Shown: positions 27,026-35,148 of the stretch, in pieces | How the letters are laid out: the number at the start of each line of letters is the position of its first letter | Position numbering within the stretch: the first letter of the stretch is position 1 | Source: Gammaproteobacteria bacterium | Lineage (GTDB): Bacteria; Pseudomonadota; Gammaproteobacteria; Magnimaribacterales; Magnimaribacteraceae | NCBI GenBank assembly: GCA_002730855.1 | Contig: PCBA01000036.1 | Location: 1 to 35,323, forward strand | Length of the DNA stretch: 35,323 bases | Direction of reading: 5' to 3' | Notes under the pieces: generated by a model | Told to the model about the DNA's origin: nothing | Databases searched by the model: none | The model's input: only the letters and a program-made list of their open reading frames with translations | Program-made: the position numbers and the translations under genes

Positions 27026-28150
27026 TTAACGATCTGCCATATCAACCCAAACAGAGTTATCTGGGCCAATGTATTCTTCACTAGGACGGATTATTCTATT
27101 ATCTGCTCTTTGTTCCATAATATTAGCAGCCCAACCAGAAGTTCTTCCTATGACAAAAAGTGGAGTAAATATCTGCGTGGGAATACCTAAATAATGATAA
27201 GCAGAAGCCATAAAGAAATCTGTATTTGCGAACATACCTTTTTCTTCATCCATGACTTTTTCTATTTCATCAGAAACTTCATATAAAGTAGCATCCCCAT
27301 CTAGCTCAGATAGTTTTTTAGAACATTCTTTGATGATACGGTTTCTAGGATCCTCATTACTATAAACTGCATGACCAAATCCCATGATCTTCTCTTTGTT
27401 TGCTAACAATTCTAAAAGACCAGATTTTGCCTCCTCTCTTGAGCTGTATTTTTCTATCATTTCCATGGCAGCTTCATTCGCTCCTCCATGCAGAGGACCT
27501 CTTAAAGTTCCTATTGCTCCAGTAATGCATGAATGCATATCAGATAAGGTTGATGCGCAAGTTCTTGCAGCAAAGGTTGACGCATTAAAACCGTGTTCTG
27601 CATAAAGAATAAGTGATACATCTAAAACTCTAGAATGTTCCTCAGAAGGTTCTTGACCTGTTATCAAAGATAAAAATTGGCCTCCAATAGTTGGATGATT
27701 AGTTGCCGTCTCAACCTTAACTCCTTCATGAGAATATCTATACCAATAAGTAACAATTGAAGCCATAGAAGCCAGTATTCTGTCTGCTGTTTCACTTTGA
27801 TTAGAAAAATCTCCTTCAGGCTCTAGGTTTCCTAACATAGAACAACCCGTTCTCATAACATCCATAGGGTGTGTATCTTCAGGAATCTTTTCTAGAACCT
27901 CTTTAAGTTCTTTAGGCAAAGACCTATAAGACTTCAACTTAGAAGAATAGTCATCATATTCGGATTGAGTTGGTAATTTCCCGTACAGCAGCATGTAAGC
28001 AACTTCTTCAAATGTGGCTTTCTCAGCTAGTTCTTCTATCGCATAACCTCGATATGTTAACCCTTTACCTGCCTTTCCTACTGTCGATAAGGCAGTGTTG
28101 CCGGCTACTTGCCCCCTTAAGCCTGCTCCTTCTAATTTTTTCTCACCCAT
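27026..28150 (-). CDS. prpC: 2-methylcitrate synthase PrpC
   Basis: 374 aa citrate-synthase fold. Condenses propionyl-CoA with oxaloacetate. The catalytic residues are His221 (PLHGGANEA), His260 (GFGHAVY) and Asp311 (NTDFF). The N-terminus lacks the long extension of the TCA citrate synthase GltA, and the start GLRGQVAGNTALSTVG is typical of PrpC. Its position between prpB and prpD supports the methylcitrate role, although such enzymes often also use acetyl-CoA. It begins 10 bases after prpB. Confidence 0.95.
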   Translation of the reverse strand: MGEKKLEGAGLRGQVAGNTALSTVGKAGKGLTYRGYAIEELAEKATFEEVAYMLLYGKLPTQSEYDDYSSKLKSYRSLPKELKEVLEKIPEDTHPMDVMRTGCSMLGNLEPEGDFSNQSETADRILASMASIVTYWYRYSHEGVKVETATNHPTIGGQFLSLITGQEPSEEHSRVLDVSLILYAEHGFNASTFAARTCASTLSDMHSCITGAIGTLRGPLHGGANEAAMEMIEKYSSREEAKSGLLELLANKEKIMGFGHAVYSNEDPRNRIIKECSKKLSELDGDATLYEVSDEIEKVMDEEKGMFANTDFFMASAYHYLGIPTQIFTPLFVIGRTSGWAANIMEQRADNRIIRPSEEYIGPDNSVWVDMADR

Positions 28151-28160
28151 CTTGTCCTCT

Positions 28161-29039
28161 TTATTCTTTAAATAACTCGTCTAATTTATTTTCGAACGAA
28201 TGATAATCTAGTACGTCATAAAGTTCATCTCTAGTTTGCATATTTTTTATCTGACCTTCTTGAGTTCCGTTCTTGTTTATATCTAAATAAACTGCTTCGG
28301 CTGCTTTACTCATAGCCCTAAAAGCTGATAAAGGGTACAAAACCATATCTACACCAGACTGACTAAGCTCTTCGCAACCAAAAAGTGGAGTCTTTCCAAA
28401 CTCTGTAATGTTAGCAAGGATCGGAATTTTTACACTTTTCTTAAGTTCTTTGTACTGATCCAGTTCAATGAAGGCTTCAGGAAAAAGCGCATCTGCTCCA
28501 GCTTCTTGATAAGCAAAAGCTCTTTCTATGGCACCATGCAAACCTTCGTTTGCGAGTGCATCTGTTCTTGCCATTACAACAAAGTCTTCATCTGTTTTAG
28601 CATCCACTGCAGCTTTAATTCTATCAATCATTTCTCCAGTAGAAACAATCTCTTTATTTGGTCTATGACCGCATCTTTTTTGCGCAACTTGATCTTCTAT
28701 ATGCATTCCTGCTGCTCCATAACTAATTAAAGATTTAACAGTTCTAGATATATTGAATGCTCCACCCCAACCGGTATCTGCATCAACCAAGAGCGGAAGA
28801 GAAGATGCATTGGTTATCCTTTCAACATCAATTAATACGTCTTGTAAGGTGGTAATGCCTAGATCAGGAACGCCTAAACTCGAAGCTGCTACGCCACCTC
28901 CAGATAAATATATAGCTTTATGACCTGCTTTTTCTGCCAGTAAGGCTGTATACGCATTTATAGTTCCTACTATTTGTAAAGGATTACCTTCTTTAATCGC
29001 TTTTCTTAGATTCTTACCTTGAGAAATTACCTCTGACAT
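28161..29039 (-). CDS. prpB: 2-methylisocitrate lyase PrpB
   Basis: 292 aa, isocitrate lyase/PEP mutase fold. Cleaves 2-methylisocitrate to pyruvate and succinate. The catalytic loop is KRCGH at 121-125 with Cys123, and Mg-binding aspartates are in VDADTGWG (Asp86, Asp88), matching E. coli PrpB numbering closely. MARTDA follows at about 157. The ATG follows the thrH TAA with no gap, so expression is coupled to thrH. Confidence 0.96.
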   Translation of the reverse strand: MSEVISQGKNLRKAIKEGNPLQIVGTINAYTALLAEKAGHKAIYLSGGGVAASSLGVPDLGITTLQDVLIDVERITNASSLPLLVDADTGWGGAFNISRTVKSLISYGAAGMHIEDQVAQKRCGHRPNKEIVSTGEMIDRIKAAVDAKTDEDFVVMARTDALANEGLHGAIERAFAYQEAGADALFPEAFIELDQYKELKKSVKIPILANITEFGKTPLFGCEELSQSGVDMVLYPLSAFRAMSKAAEAVYLDINKNGTQEGQIKNMQTRDELYDVLDYHSFENKLDELFKE

Positions 29040-29657
29040 TTATTCCCCTCTTTCAACAAACTGAGATTTAGATATAAATAATTCTTTTAATTCTGTATGG
29101 CTATTTACTACATCAATATTTGGAAATTCATCTTTAATATGTTCAGGAGCTTGAAAAAATACTCCATAATCAGCCTCGTTAAGCATTTGAATATCATTAT
29201 AAGAGTCCCCAGACGCGAAAACAGTAAATTTCATTTCTTTTAATGCTTGTACAACTTTCTGCTTGTTGTTGCTCTGTCTAAGTTTATAGCCCTTTAACTC
29301 TCCATCTTGAATGTCTAAATAATGACAATTGATAGAAGGAGTTCCTAGCTTTCTTATGAGTGGCCAAGTTAACTCATAAAAAGAATCCGAAACAATTGTT
29401 AATTGGAAGTTATCCCTAACCCAATCTAGAAATTCTCTTGCCCCTTCAAAAGGCTCCATGGAATCAACAATGTCATTGATATCTTTCATATTTATATTTA
29501 AAGATCGAACAAGCTCCATCCTCATATCCATAAGTTCTGAATAATCTTTTAGGTCCTGAGTAGTCAATTTAAACTTATCTTCGCCTGTATGTTTGGCGAC
29601 TTCAGCCCAAATTTCCGGAACTAAGACCCCTTCTAAATCAAGGCAAATATGTTCCAT
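29040..29657 (-). CDS. thrH: ThrH: phosphoserine phosphatase / homoserine phosphotransferase
   Basis: 205 aa HAD enzyme. ThrH of Pseudomonas dephosphorylates phosphoserine and can transfer the phosphate to homoserine, so it can serve serine and threonine synthesis. The N-terminal motif is DLEGVLVPE with Asp7 as nucleophile and Glu9 (most HAD enzymes have Asp here; Glu is typical of ThrH). Motif II is IVSDSFYE and motif IV GDSYNDIQML. It heads the prp operon here, directly abutting prpB. No Shine-Dalgarno is visible; a small inverted repeat lies just before the start. Confidence 0.93.
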   Translation of the reverse strand: MEHICLDLEGVLVPEIWAEVAKHTGEDKFKLTTQDLKDYSELMDMRMELVRSLNINMKDINDIVDSMEPFEGAREFLDWVRDNFQLTIVSDSFYELTWPLIRKLGTPSINCHYLDIQDGELKGYKLRQSNNKQKVVQALKEMKFTVFASGDSYNDIQMLNEADYGVFFQAPEHIKDEFPNIDVVNSHTELKELFISKSQFVERGE

Positions 29658-29663
29658 GTATTA

Positions 29664-29677
29664 ATAACAGTTGTTAT
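29664..29677. repeat. Inverted repeat before thrH
   Basis: ATAACA-GT-TGTTAT, two six-base perfect arms around two bases, ends 7 bases before the thrH ATG (29655-29657) on the coding strand. It could be an operator or a weak RNA hairpin over the ribosome site. AT-rich palindromes of this size also arise by chance. Confidence 0.35.
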
Positions 29678-29719
29678 ACAAAATGAATATTGAGATGTAA
29701 TTATACCTTGTTTTTATGA

Positions 29720-30598
29720 TTAATTTTTTTGATTGATACTTATAACGTGACCAGTCGGGATCTTTTGACTGGCAGATGTGCAATTCTCAATTTGATCATC
29801 AAAGAAAATATCTGCTCCGAAATCTTTTAAAAACTTAGCTTTATCAAGGCCGCCTAGAAAAAGCGATTCATCAATTCTTATACCCCAATCTCTAAGAGTT
29901 CTAATCACTCTCTCATGCGAAGGTGCTGATCTGGCTGTAACAAGAGCTATCCTGATAGGACAATCCTTGTAAGGGAAATCTTGTTGAATATTATAAAGCT
30001 GAGAGAGAAATGGTTTAAAGGGGCCTCCTAAGAGAGGTTTCTTTGCTAAGTTTCTTTCATTCTCATCAAAAGCCTTTAAACCTTTACTATAAAAAATTGA
30101 TTGTGATTCTTCAGAAAAGATTACTGAGTCTCCATCAAAAGCCACTTTAAGAGTTTCATCATTTATGTCCGTTTTACCAGATGGAATTATCCTGGCTGCA
30201 GCAACGCCATTTTCAATAGAAGATTTACAATCAGAAAACTCAGTAGATAAAAATAATTGGGCTCCAAAAGATTTAGCATAAGTGTGTGGACTGCCTCCTC
30301 CGCAAAATGCTGCTCTTTTAATATCCAGACCGTGATGTTGGATTGAATTAAAGATTCTTAAACCTGTATCAGCAGAATTCCTACTTAACAGAATTACTTC
30401 TACCTTCTTATCTTTATTGATCTTGTGATTTAAAGATAAAAGTTTATTTACTAAAGGGAATGCTTGGCCTGGATTAAGGGGGGTATTTTCATTGGTCACT
30501 TGAAAATCTTTGTATGCCTCAAGACCCTTATCTTCATATATTTCATGACTTTCATCTAAATCAAAAAGGGCTCTTGATGTTATTCCTATTACCAACAT
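29720..30598 (-). CDS. Cytosolic 5'-nucleotidase family protein (PF06189 type)
   Basis: 292 aa from the chosen start. The protein opens MLVIGITSRALFDLDESHEIYEDKG, the characteristic start of the bacterial 5'-nucleotidase family related to eukaryotic cN-I. A second block, VAFDGDSVIFSEES (about residues 149-162), is the HAD-like acidic motif, and ALVTARSAPSHERV and FFDDQIENC are further family blocks. Expected activity is hydrolysis of nucleoside monophosphates; specificity unknown. The frame allows an ATG six codons earlier (30614-30616) that would sit on the first base of the LexA box; the inner ATG fits the family better. Neither start has a clear ribosome site. Read-through to thrH, 62 bases downstream, is possible. 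Confidence 0.85.
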   Translation of the reverse strand: MLVIGITSRALFDLDESHEIYEDKGLEAYKDFQVTNENTPLNPGQAFPLVNKLLSLNHKINKDKKVEVILLSRNSADTGLRIFNSIQHHGLDIKRAAFCGGGSPHTYAKSFGAQLFLSTEFSDCKSSIENGVAAARIIPSGKTDINDETLKVAFDGDSVIFSEESQSIFYSKGLKAFDENERNLAKKPLLGGPFKPFLSQLYNIQQDFPYKDCPIRIALVTARSAPSHERVIRTLRDWGIRIDESLFLGGLDKAKFLKDFGADIFFDDQIENCTSASQKIPTGHVISINQKN

Positions 30599-30599
30599 A

Positions 30600-30628
30600 T
30601 TTACAAATAATAACATACTGTATATAAT
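30600..30628 (+). promoter_or_regulatory. lexA promoter
   Basis: TTTACA (30600-30605), exactly 17 bases, TATAAT (30623-30628): a strong sigma-70 match. The -10 lies inside the LexA box, as expected for autorepression. The leader would be about 55 bases. Confidence 0.75.
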
Positions 30629-30635
30629 TACAGTA
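30616..30635. promoter_or_regulatory. LexA (SOS) box of lexA
   Basis: TACTGTATATAATTACAGTA keeps CTGT-N8-ACAG with TA flanks on both sides and departs from full symmetry only in the central bases. It covers the -10 of lexA. It also touches the upstream candidate start codon of the divergent 5'-nucleotidase gene, so it may affect both. Confidence 0.93.
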
Positions 30636-30664
30636 ATTTATATTAATAGTTTAACTTAAGGATA

Positions 30665-30679
30665 CGACAATTAATGTCG
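30665..30679. repeat. Inverted repeat in the lexA leader
   Basis: CGACA-ATTAA-TGTCG, five-base perfect arms, ends 10 bases before the lexA ATG in a leader that has no Shine-Dalgarno sequence. It may be a small RNA hairpin or protein site; short enough to be chance. Confidence 0.3.
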
Positions 30680-30689
30680 CTTATTTATT

Positions 30690-31295
30690 ATGAAAAATTT
30701 AACAGATAGGCAGAAAGAAATATTAAATCTAATAAAATCTTTTATTGGTGATTATGGTTTCCCTCCTACTCGAGCAGAAATCTCGAAAGAACTTGGTTTT
30801 AAATCTGCTAATGCCGCAGAACAGCATCTTAGAGCTATAGAAAAAAAAGGATTCATAAAAATACTTTCTGGTGCTTCTAGAGGAATCGTCTTAAGTAAAG
30901 AAGAAGAGAAAGGTATACCTGTTATTGGCTTGGTAGCTGCTGGTGGACCAATACTAGCCCAAGAAAATATAGAAAAAAGAATACCTGATTCTCAAAGTCT
31001 TTTATCGGAAAGTGTTGATTATTATCTTAGGGTTAAGGGAGACAGCATGGTAGATGTCGGTATTTTTGAGGAAGACCTAATTGGTGTTAAAAAAACAAAT
31101 GATATAAAAGTAGGCTCAGTAGTCGTTGCTAGGATTAATGACGAGGTAACTGTTAAGACACTTAAGAAATTTTCTTCAGAAGAAGTTATTTTAAAAGCCG
31201 AGAATGAGAACTACTCCGATATAAAAGTTAACCCTTCTGTTGATGAATTAAATTTTGAAGGTACTTGTGTTGGTTTATTGAGAAATCTGTCCTAA
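30690..31295 (+). CDS. lexA: LexA repressor, SOS regulator
   Basis: 201 aa, almost identical in layout to E. coli LexA (202). The N-terminal winged helix begins MKNLTDRQKEILNLI, with the recognition helix around residues 28-47 (TRAEISKELGFKSANAAEQHL). Self-cleavage falls between Ala84 and Gly85 (VAAGGP), and the catalytic dyad is Ser119 (KGDSM) and Lys156 (VTVKTL), the same numbers as in E. coli. It binds the boxes at 30616 and 5737. Its TAA overlaps the stop of the convergent topA. Confidence 0.98.
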   Translation: MKNLTDRQKEILNLIKSFIGDYGFPPTRAEISKELGFKSANAAEQHLRAIEKKGFIKILSGASRGIVLSKEEEKGIPVIGLVAAGGPILAQENIEKRIPDSQSLLSESVDYYLRVKGDSMVDVGIFEEDLIGVKKTNDIKVGSVVVARINDEVTVKTLKKFSSEEVILKAENENYSDIKVNPSVDELNFEGTCVGLLRNLS

Positions 31296-33901
31296 ATTAA
31301 CTCACAATCTTCTAGGTACTTGAATTTTTCCCCATCCTTCAACTTTAAAGTTTCGTTGACAATAAAAGACTGCTGATCCTTTTCTAATTTATACCAATCA
31401 GAAGGTACTTCGGTTTCTATATCTCCTATTTTTATATTCTTAATAAACTTAAATGCTTTGCCTGGCTTTCTAATCTTAATCCCTACTGGTTTAATTGTTC
31501 CATCTTTGTAATACACAAAACCTATTATTCTTAAAGAATTTAAAACATACCTTCTTCCAGATTCACTTTCATAATCAACCGTATTGGGCTCATAATAAGA
31601 AACTTTTGGACTAGGATCCTTATCTTCAGGCTTGAGTTTAGTAGCCTTATTAAATCCATCATATTCTGTATATTCTCCGAATCTACCGTTCTTTAGAGTT
31701 ATTGGCAGGCCAGAATTTATTTCAGTGAAGAGTATATTTTCTGCATTGCTTCGTTCAATAAGTTCAACAGCCCTATTCAATCCAATATCTAGAATAAATT
31801 CATCTTCATCAGGGGTTCCAAAGATTTTCTTCTCTTCTTTCATGGTCCATACACATGGGCCATTTATCGTCATGTCTGCATAGATTGTTTCGTTTAAATC
31901 TGGATGAAGTCCAAGATCTTTGGGTAATTCTTGATAAGTTTCCCAATTAGTTTTAAAATCAAATGGCTTTTTAGTCCACTTACATTTAGCACAACCAACA
32001 AAATAACCCCAAGCCCCTGATTTCAAGCTTATCTCTTCAGAACATTTAGGACACTCTTTTAGGATTGTGCCATCTTTAGTTTTAGGAAAAATAACATCAT
32101 GCAGTTCTTGATTTAATAAATCTAAGACTTGTCTAGTTTTAAATTCATCTTTATTACTTATTTCTATATCGTTTATTTTTTTATTCAAGTACTGCTGTAA
32201 ATCAACCCAAAACTTATCCAAAACTGACTGCCATGATTTATTGCCTGATGCTATTTCATCTAAATCAAATTCCATCTTCGCTGTGAACTTGGTTTCAATA
32301 AAGAAATCCTCAAATACGTTTTTTAAATAAGAAGTTAAGATTCTTCCAAGATCAGAAGGCGCTATAGATTTAGTTCCATAAGTATACTTCTTAGTTCTAA
32401 GAGCTTTTACTATGGTAGCGTATGTAGAAGGTCTTCCAATTCCCTCCTCTTCCATCCTTTTAATCAAAGAAGCTTCAGAAAATCTATTTGGAGGAGTTGT
32501 GAATTTCTGCTCTGCTTCTCTTGAAGTTAGATCTAAATTAATGCCTTTAACTAAATTCTCAGGAAATTGAAATTCTGTTTCTTCTCCTTCTTTAGTTAGG
32601 GTCTCAAAGCCCAAAAATACATTCTTTCTAGAAGAAGCTTTAAAAGTGTACTTCTTGTCATGAGATTCTATTGTAAGGATTTTCCTTTCATATTTAGAAT
32701 TAACCATCTGACTTGCTACAGTTCTGTTCCAGATTAATGAATACAGCCTTTCTTCATCATTACTAAGACTAACTTCATCTGGGCTTTTAGAAATATCAGT
32801 AGGCCTTATAGCTTCATGTGCTTCCTGTGAATTTTGAACCTTAGCTTTATAAACCCTGACTTTTTCCGATAGATATGAATCACCAAATTTATTTGAAATT
32901 AGATTTCTTATTTCCTGTAAGGGAGGAGGTCCTGGGTTCTCTTCTGAAAAAGGATCACCAGTATTTGGCGAAGTACTAATTGAAATACCATCAGTTCTTA
33001 AATAAGTTATCAAGCCTCCCTCATAGAGCTTCTGTGCAGCATTCATTGTCCTATCTGCAGTAAAACCAAGCGAGCTTGAGGCTGCCATCTGCAAAGTAGA
33101 AGTTCTAAAAGGAGGCTTAGGAGAACTAGATTGAGGTTTGGTTTCTACCTCAGAGAGTAAAAAGGTGCATTCATCGAGCTCTTCGATAACCTTCTTCACT
33201 TCATCTTCGCTATTTAATGGATGGTTACTTAAATTTCTATCATTTACTGAAACTAAATCGGCATCAAATTTTGACTCTTCAAAAGTAAAGGTTGCTTTAA
33301 GGGGCCATAATTCTTTCGCTACATGTGCATCCCTTTCATCTTCTTTTTCACAAATAATTCTTAGAGTTGGAGACTGAACTCGACCTGCAGATTTTGCTCT
33401 AGAAACATGACGCCACAATAAAGGTGAAACCTTAAATCCAATTAAATGGTCTAAGATCCTCCTGGTTAAATAAGCATCTACTAAATCTTGGTCTATAGTC
33501 CTTGGATTCTCAATTGCAGTTTTAATCGCCGAAGAAGTAATTTCAGTAAAAGTTATTCTTTTTACGTCCACATTCTCGAGTAAATTCTTTTCTTCAAAAT
33601 CGCTACGCAAATGCCAAGCAATAGCCTCTCCTTCTCGATCAGGGTCAGTTGCTAAATACAGAGTATCTATTTCTTTACAAACTTTTCTAAGTGCTTTTAT
33701 GGTCTTCTTCCCCTTTGGGGTTTCTTTCCATTTTAAGTCAGTCCAAATTTCAGGATTAACTGCCGTCTCTTCATCGGGAAGATCTCTTATATGACCCAAA
33801 CAGGCCTCAACCTGCCAACTCTGATCTTTAAAATTAGCATCAAGATAGCCTTTAATCTTTGTAGCTTTAGCTCCTGATTCAACAATAACTAATGAATTCA
33901 T
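31292..33901 (-). CDS. topA: DNA topoisomerase I
   Basis: 869 aa type IA topoisomerase that relaxes negative supercoils. The Toprim domain has Glu8 (IVESGAK) and Asp86-x-Asp88 (TDPDREGEAIAWHL). The active-site tyrosine is Tyr300 in GLITYLRTDG. One four-cysteine zinc ribbon is visible (CPKC ... CAKC, about residues 616-640), followed by TopA C-terminal repeat units (NGRFGEYTEYDG) rather than the several zinc ribbons of E. coli TopA. The C-terminal arrangement resembles that of many non-enteric proteobacteria. It is separate from pyrD by 84 bases holding its own promoter. Confidence 0.96.
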   Translation of the reverse strand: MNSLVIVESGAKATKIKGYLDANFKDQSWQVEACLGHIRDLPDEETAVNPEIWTDLKWKETPKGKKTIKALRKVCKEIDTLYLATDPDREGEAIAWHLRSDFEEKNLLENVDVKRITFTEITSSAIKTAIENPRTIDQDLVDAYLTRRILDHLIGFKVSPLLWRHVSRAKSAGRVQSPTLRIICEKEDERDAHVAKELWPLKATFTFEESKFDADLVSVNDRNLSNHPLNSEDEVKKVIEELDECTFLLSEVETKPQSSSPKPPFRTSTLQMAASSSLGFTADRTMNAAQKLYEGGLITYLRTDGISISTSPNTGDPFSEENPGPPPLQEIRNLISNKFGDSYLSEKVRVYKAKVQNSQEAHEAIRPTDISKSPDEVSLSNDEERLYSLIWNRTVASQMVNSKYERKILTIESHDKKYTFKASSRKNVFLGFETLTKEGEETEFQFPENLVKGINLDLTSREAEQKFTTPPNRFSEASLIKRMEEEGIGRPSTYATIVKALRTKKYTYGTKSIAPSDLGRILTSYLKNVFEDFFIETKFTAKMEFDLDEIASGNKSWQSVLDKFWVDLQQYLNKKINDIEISNKDEFKTRQVLDLLNQELHDVIFPKTKDGTILKECPKCSEEISLKSGAWGYFVGCAKCKWTKKPFDFKTNWETYQELPKDLGLHPDLNETIYADMTINGPCVWTMKEEKKIFGTPDEDEFILDIGLNRAVELIERSNAENILFTEINSGLPITLKNGRFGEYTEYDGFNKATKLKPEDKDPSPKVSYYEPNTVDYESESGRRYVLNSLRIIGFVYYKDGTIKPVGIKIRKPGKAFKFIKNIKIGDIETEVPSDWYKLEKDQQSFIVNETLKLKDGEKFKYLEDCELI

Positions 33902-33931
33902 ACTTATTTAAAAATTTAATTTCCTTTACAG

Positions 33932-33961
33932 TATAAAGTTCAGAACTAGGTAATCTGTCAA
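33932..33961 (-). promoter_or_regulatory. Candidate topA promoter
   Basis: On the minus strand a perfect TTGACA (33956-33961) is followed after 18 bases by TTTATA (33932-33937); TATACT two bases further on is an alternative -10 with a long 20-base spacer. It lies about 31-60 bases before the topA start. Confidence 0.5.
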
Positions 33962-33985
33962 GTAAAAAAATAAAATAGTGTATAT

Positions 33986-34966
33986 TTATTTATTGAGAAT
34001 ATCGTTTATCAGTTTAGGTCCTTCGTAAATAAATCCAGTATATATTTGAACTAAATCTGCCCCTGAATCAATTTTTTGTAGGTAGTCTTCTTTAGACATA
34101 ACTCCACCAGAAGCTATTATAGGGAATTCATCTCCTAAGAACTTTCTGGCAATTCTCAAAGTTTCAGTTGAAGGTCCCAATAAAGGCTTGCCGCTTAATC
34201 CTCCTGAACCAGATGGATGGTTATGATTGACTGTAGTATTACTACATATCAAACCATCAATAGAAAATTTTAATAACGTCCTACAAATATCTTCTACATC
34301 TTTTCGATCATTATCAGGGCTAATTTTTAAAAATAAGGGTTTATACCCAAAATCTTTAGTTAATTCTAGTTGCCTCTCTTTTACCGGTTTAATTAAATTT
34401 TCTAGTTTATTCTCTGCCTCAAAATCTCTTAAATCTTTCGTATTTGGTGAAGAAATATTAATTGCGATGTAGTCTGCAAATTCATAAATCTTTTCTAAGC
34501 AACAAATATAATCTTTATGGGCCAATTCATTAGGGGTTTCAAAATTCTTACCAATACTTACCCCTACAGGTATCTTAGTTTTTCTTTCTCTTAGTTTTGA
34601 AACTAAATGGTCTACTCCTTTATTATTAAAACCCATTTTATTAACTAATGCTTTAGAAGCTCTGATTCTGAAGAGTCTAGGCTTCTTATTTCCATTTTGA
34701 GAAAGCGGGGTTACAGTGCCTAGCTCTATAAAGCCGACACCTAAAGAAGCCAAGCAATCTATAAAGTCTCCGTTTTTATCTAATCCTGCAGCTATTCCTA
34801 GTTTATTATTAAATTGTATGCCGCTTAAATATTTAATTTCTTCAGGGAGATCAATCTTGAAACCACATAGATAAACAGCCTTTAAACCGTATAAGGCTAA
34901 ATAATGGGACATCTCAGGTGGAATAAAATGAAGTGTTTTAGTTATTATTTTAAGCAGTAACAACAT
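33986..34966 (-). CDS. pyrD: Dihydroorotate dehydrogenase (quinone), class 2
   Basis: 326 aa. Oxidises dihydroorotate to orotate in pyrimidine synthesis, passing electrons to membrane quinone through FMN. The class 2 enzyme is shown by the N-terminal helical segment (residues 1-40, LLKIITKTLHFIPPEMSHYLAL type) that binds membrane and quinone, and by a catalytic serine in NISSPNT (Ser172/173) where class 1 enzymes have cysteine. GLDKNGDFID and GGLSGKPL are FMN-site blocks. Intact and monocistronic. Confidence 0.96.
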   Translation of the reverse strand: MLLLLKIITKTLHFIPPEMSHYLALYGLKAVYLCGFKIDLPEEIKYLSGIQFNNKLGIAAGLDKNGDFIDCLASLGVGFIELGTVTPLSQNGNKKPRLFRIRASKALVNKMGFNNKGVDHLVSKLRERKTKIPVGVSIGKNFETPNELAHKDYICCLEKIYEFADYIAINISSPNTKDLRDFEAENKLENLIKPVKERQLELTKDFGYKPLFLKISPDNDRKDVEDICRTLLKFSIDGLICSNTTVNHNHPSGSGGLSGKPLLGPSTETLRIARKFLGDEFPIIASGGVMSKEDYLQKIDSGADLVQIYTGFIYEGPKLINDILNK

Positions 34967-35073
34967 TAAGTAGTGATTAATTTAAGTAATGATACATTTT
35001 TCTAAAAAAAAACAATATAAAACAACTAAATGCGTAATATCAACTTATATTAAGCAAATATTGCATACAAAAA

Positions 35074-35102
35074 TTGACTTTATAATTCAAATTGGTTCTA
35101 AT
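35074..35102 (+). promoter_or_regulatory. Promoter for the repeat protein gene
   Basis: TTGACT (35074-35079), 17 bases, TCTAAT (35097-35102): a strong sigma-70-like match (five of six at each box). It gives a leader of about 40 bases before the ATG at 35149. A TATAAT at 35081-35086 is also present but lacks a spaced -35. The 182 bases between pyrD and this gene hold nothing else I can support. Confidence 0.6.
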
Positions 35103-35148
35103 TCAAGTATTGTAAGTCAATCTGGCGATACATATAGGGAAAAGAATT

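Noticed and set aside
33902-33985. Additional LexA box before topA
   Set aside because: CTGT and ACAG occur there but in the wrong order and spacing; no CTGT-N8-ACAG match.
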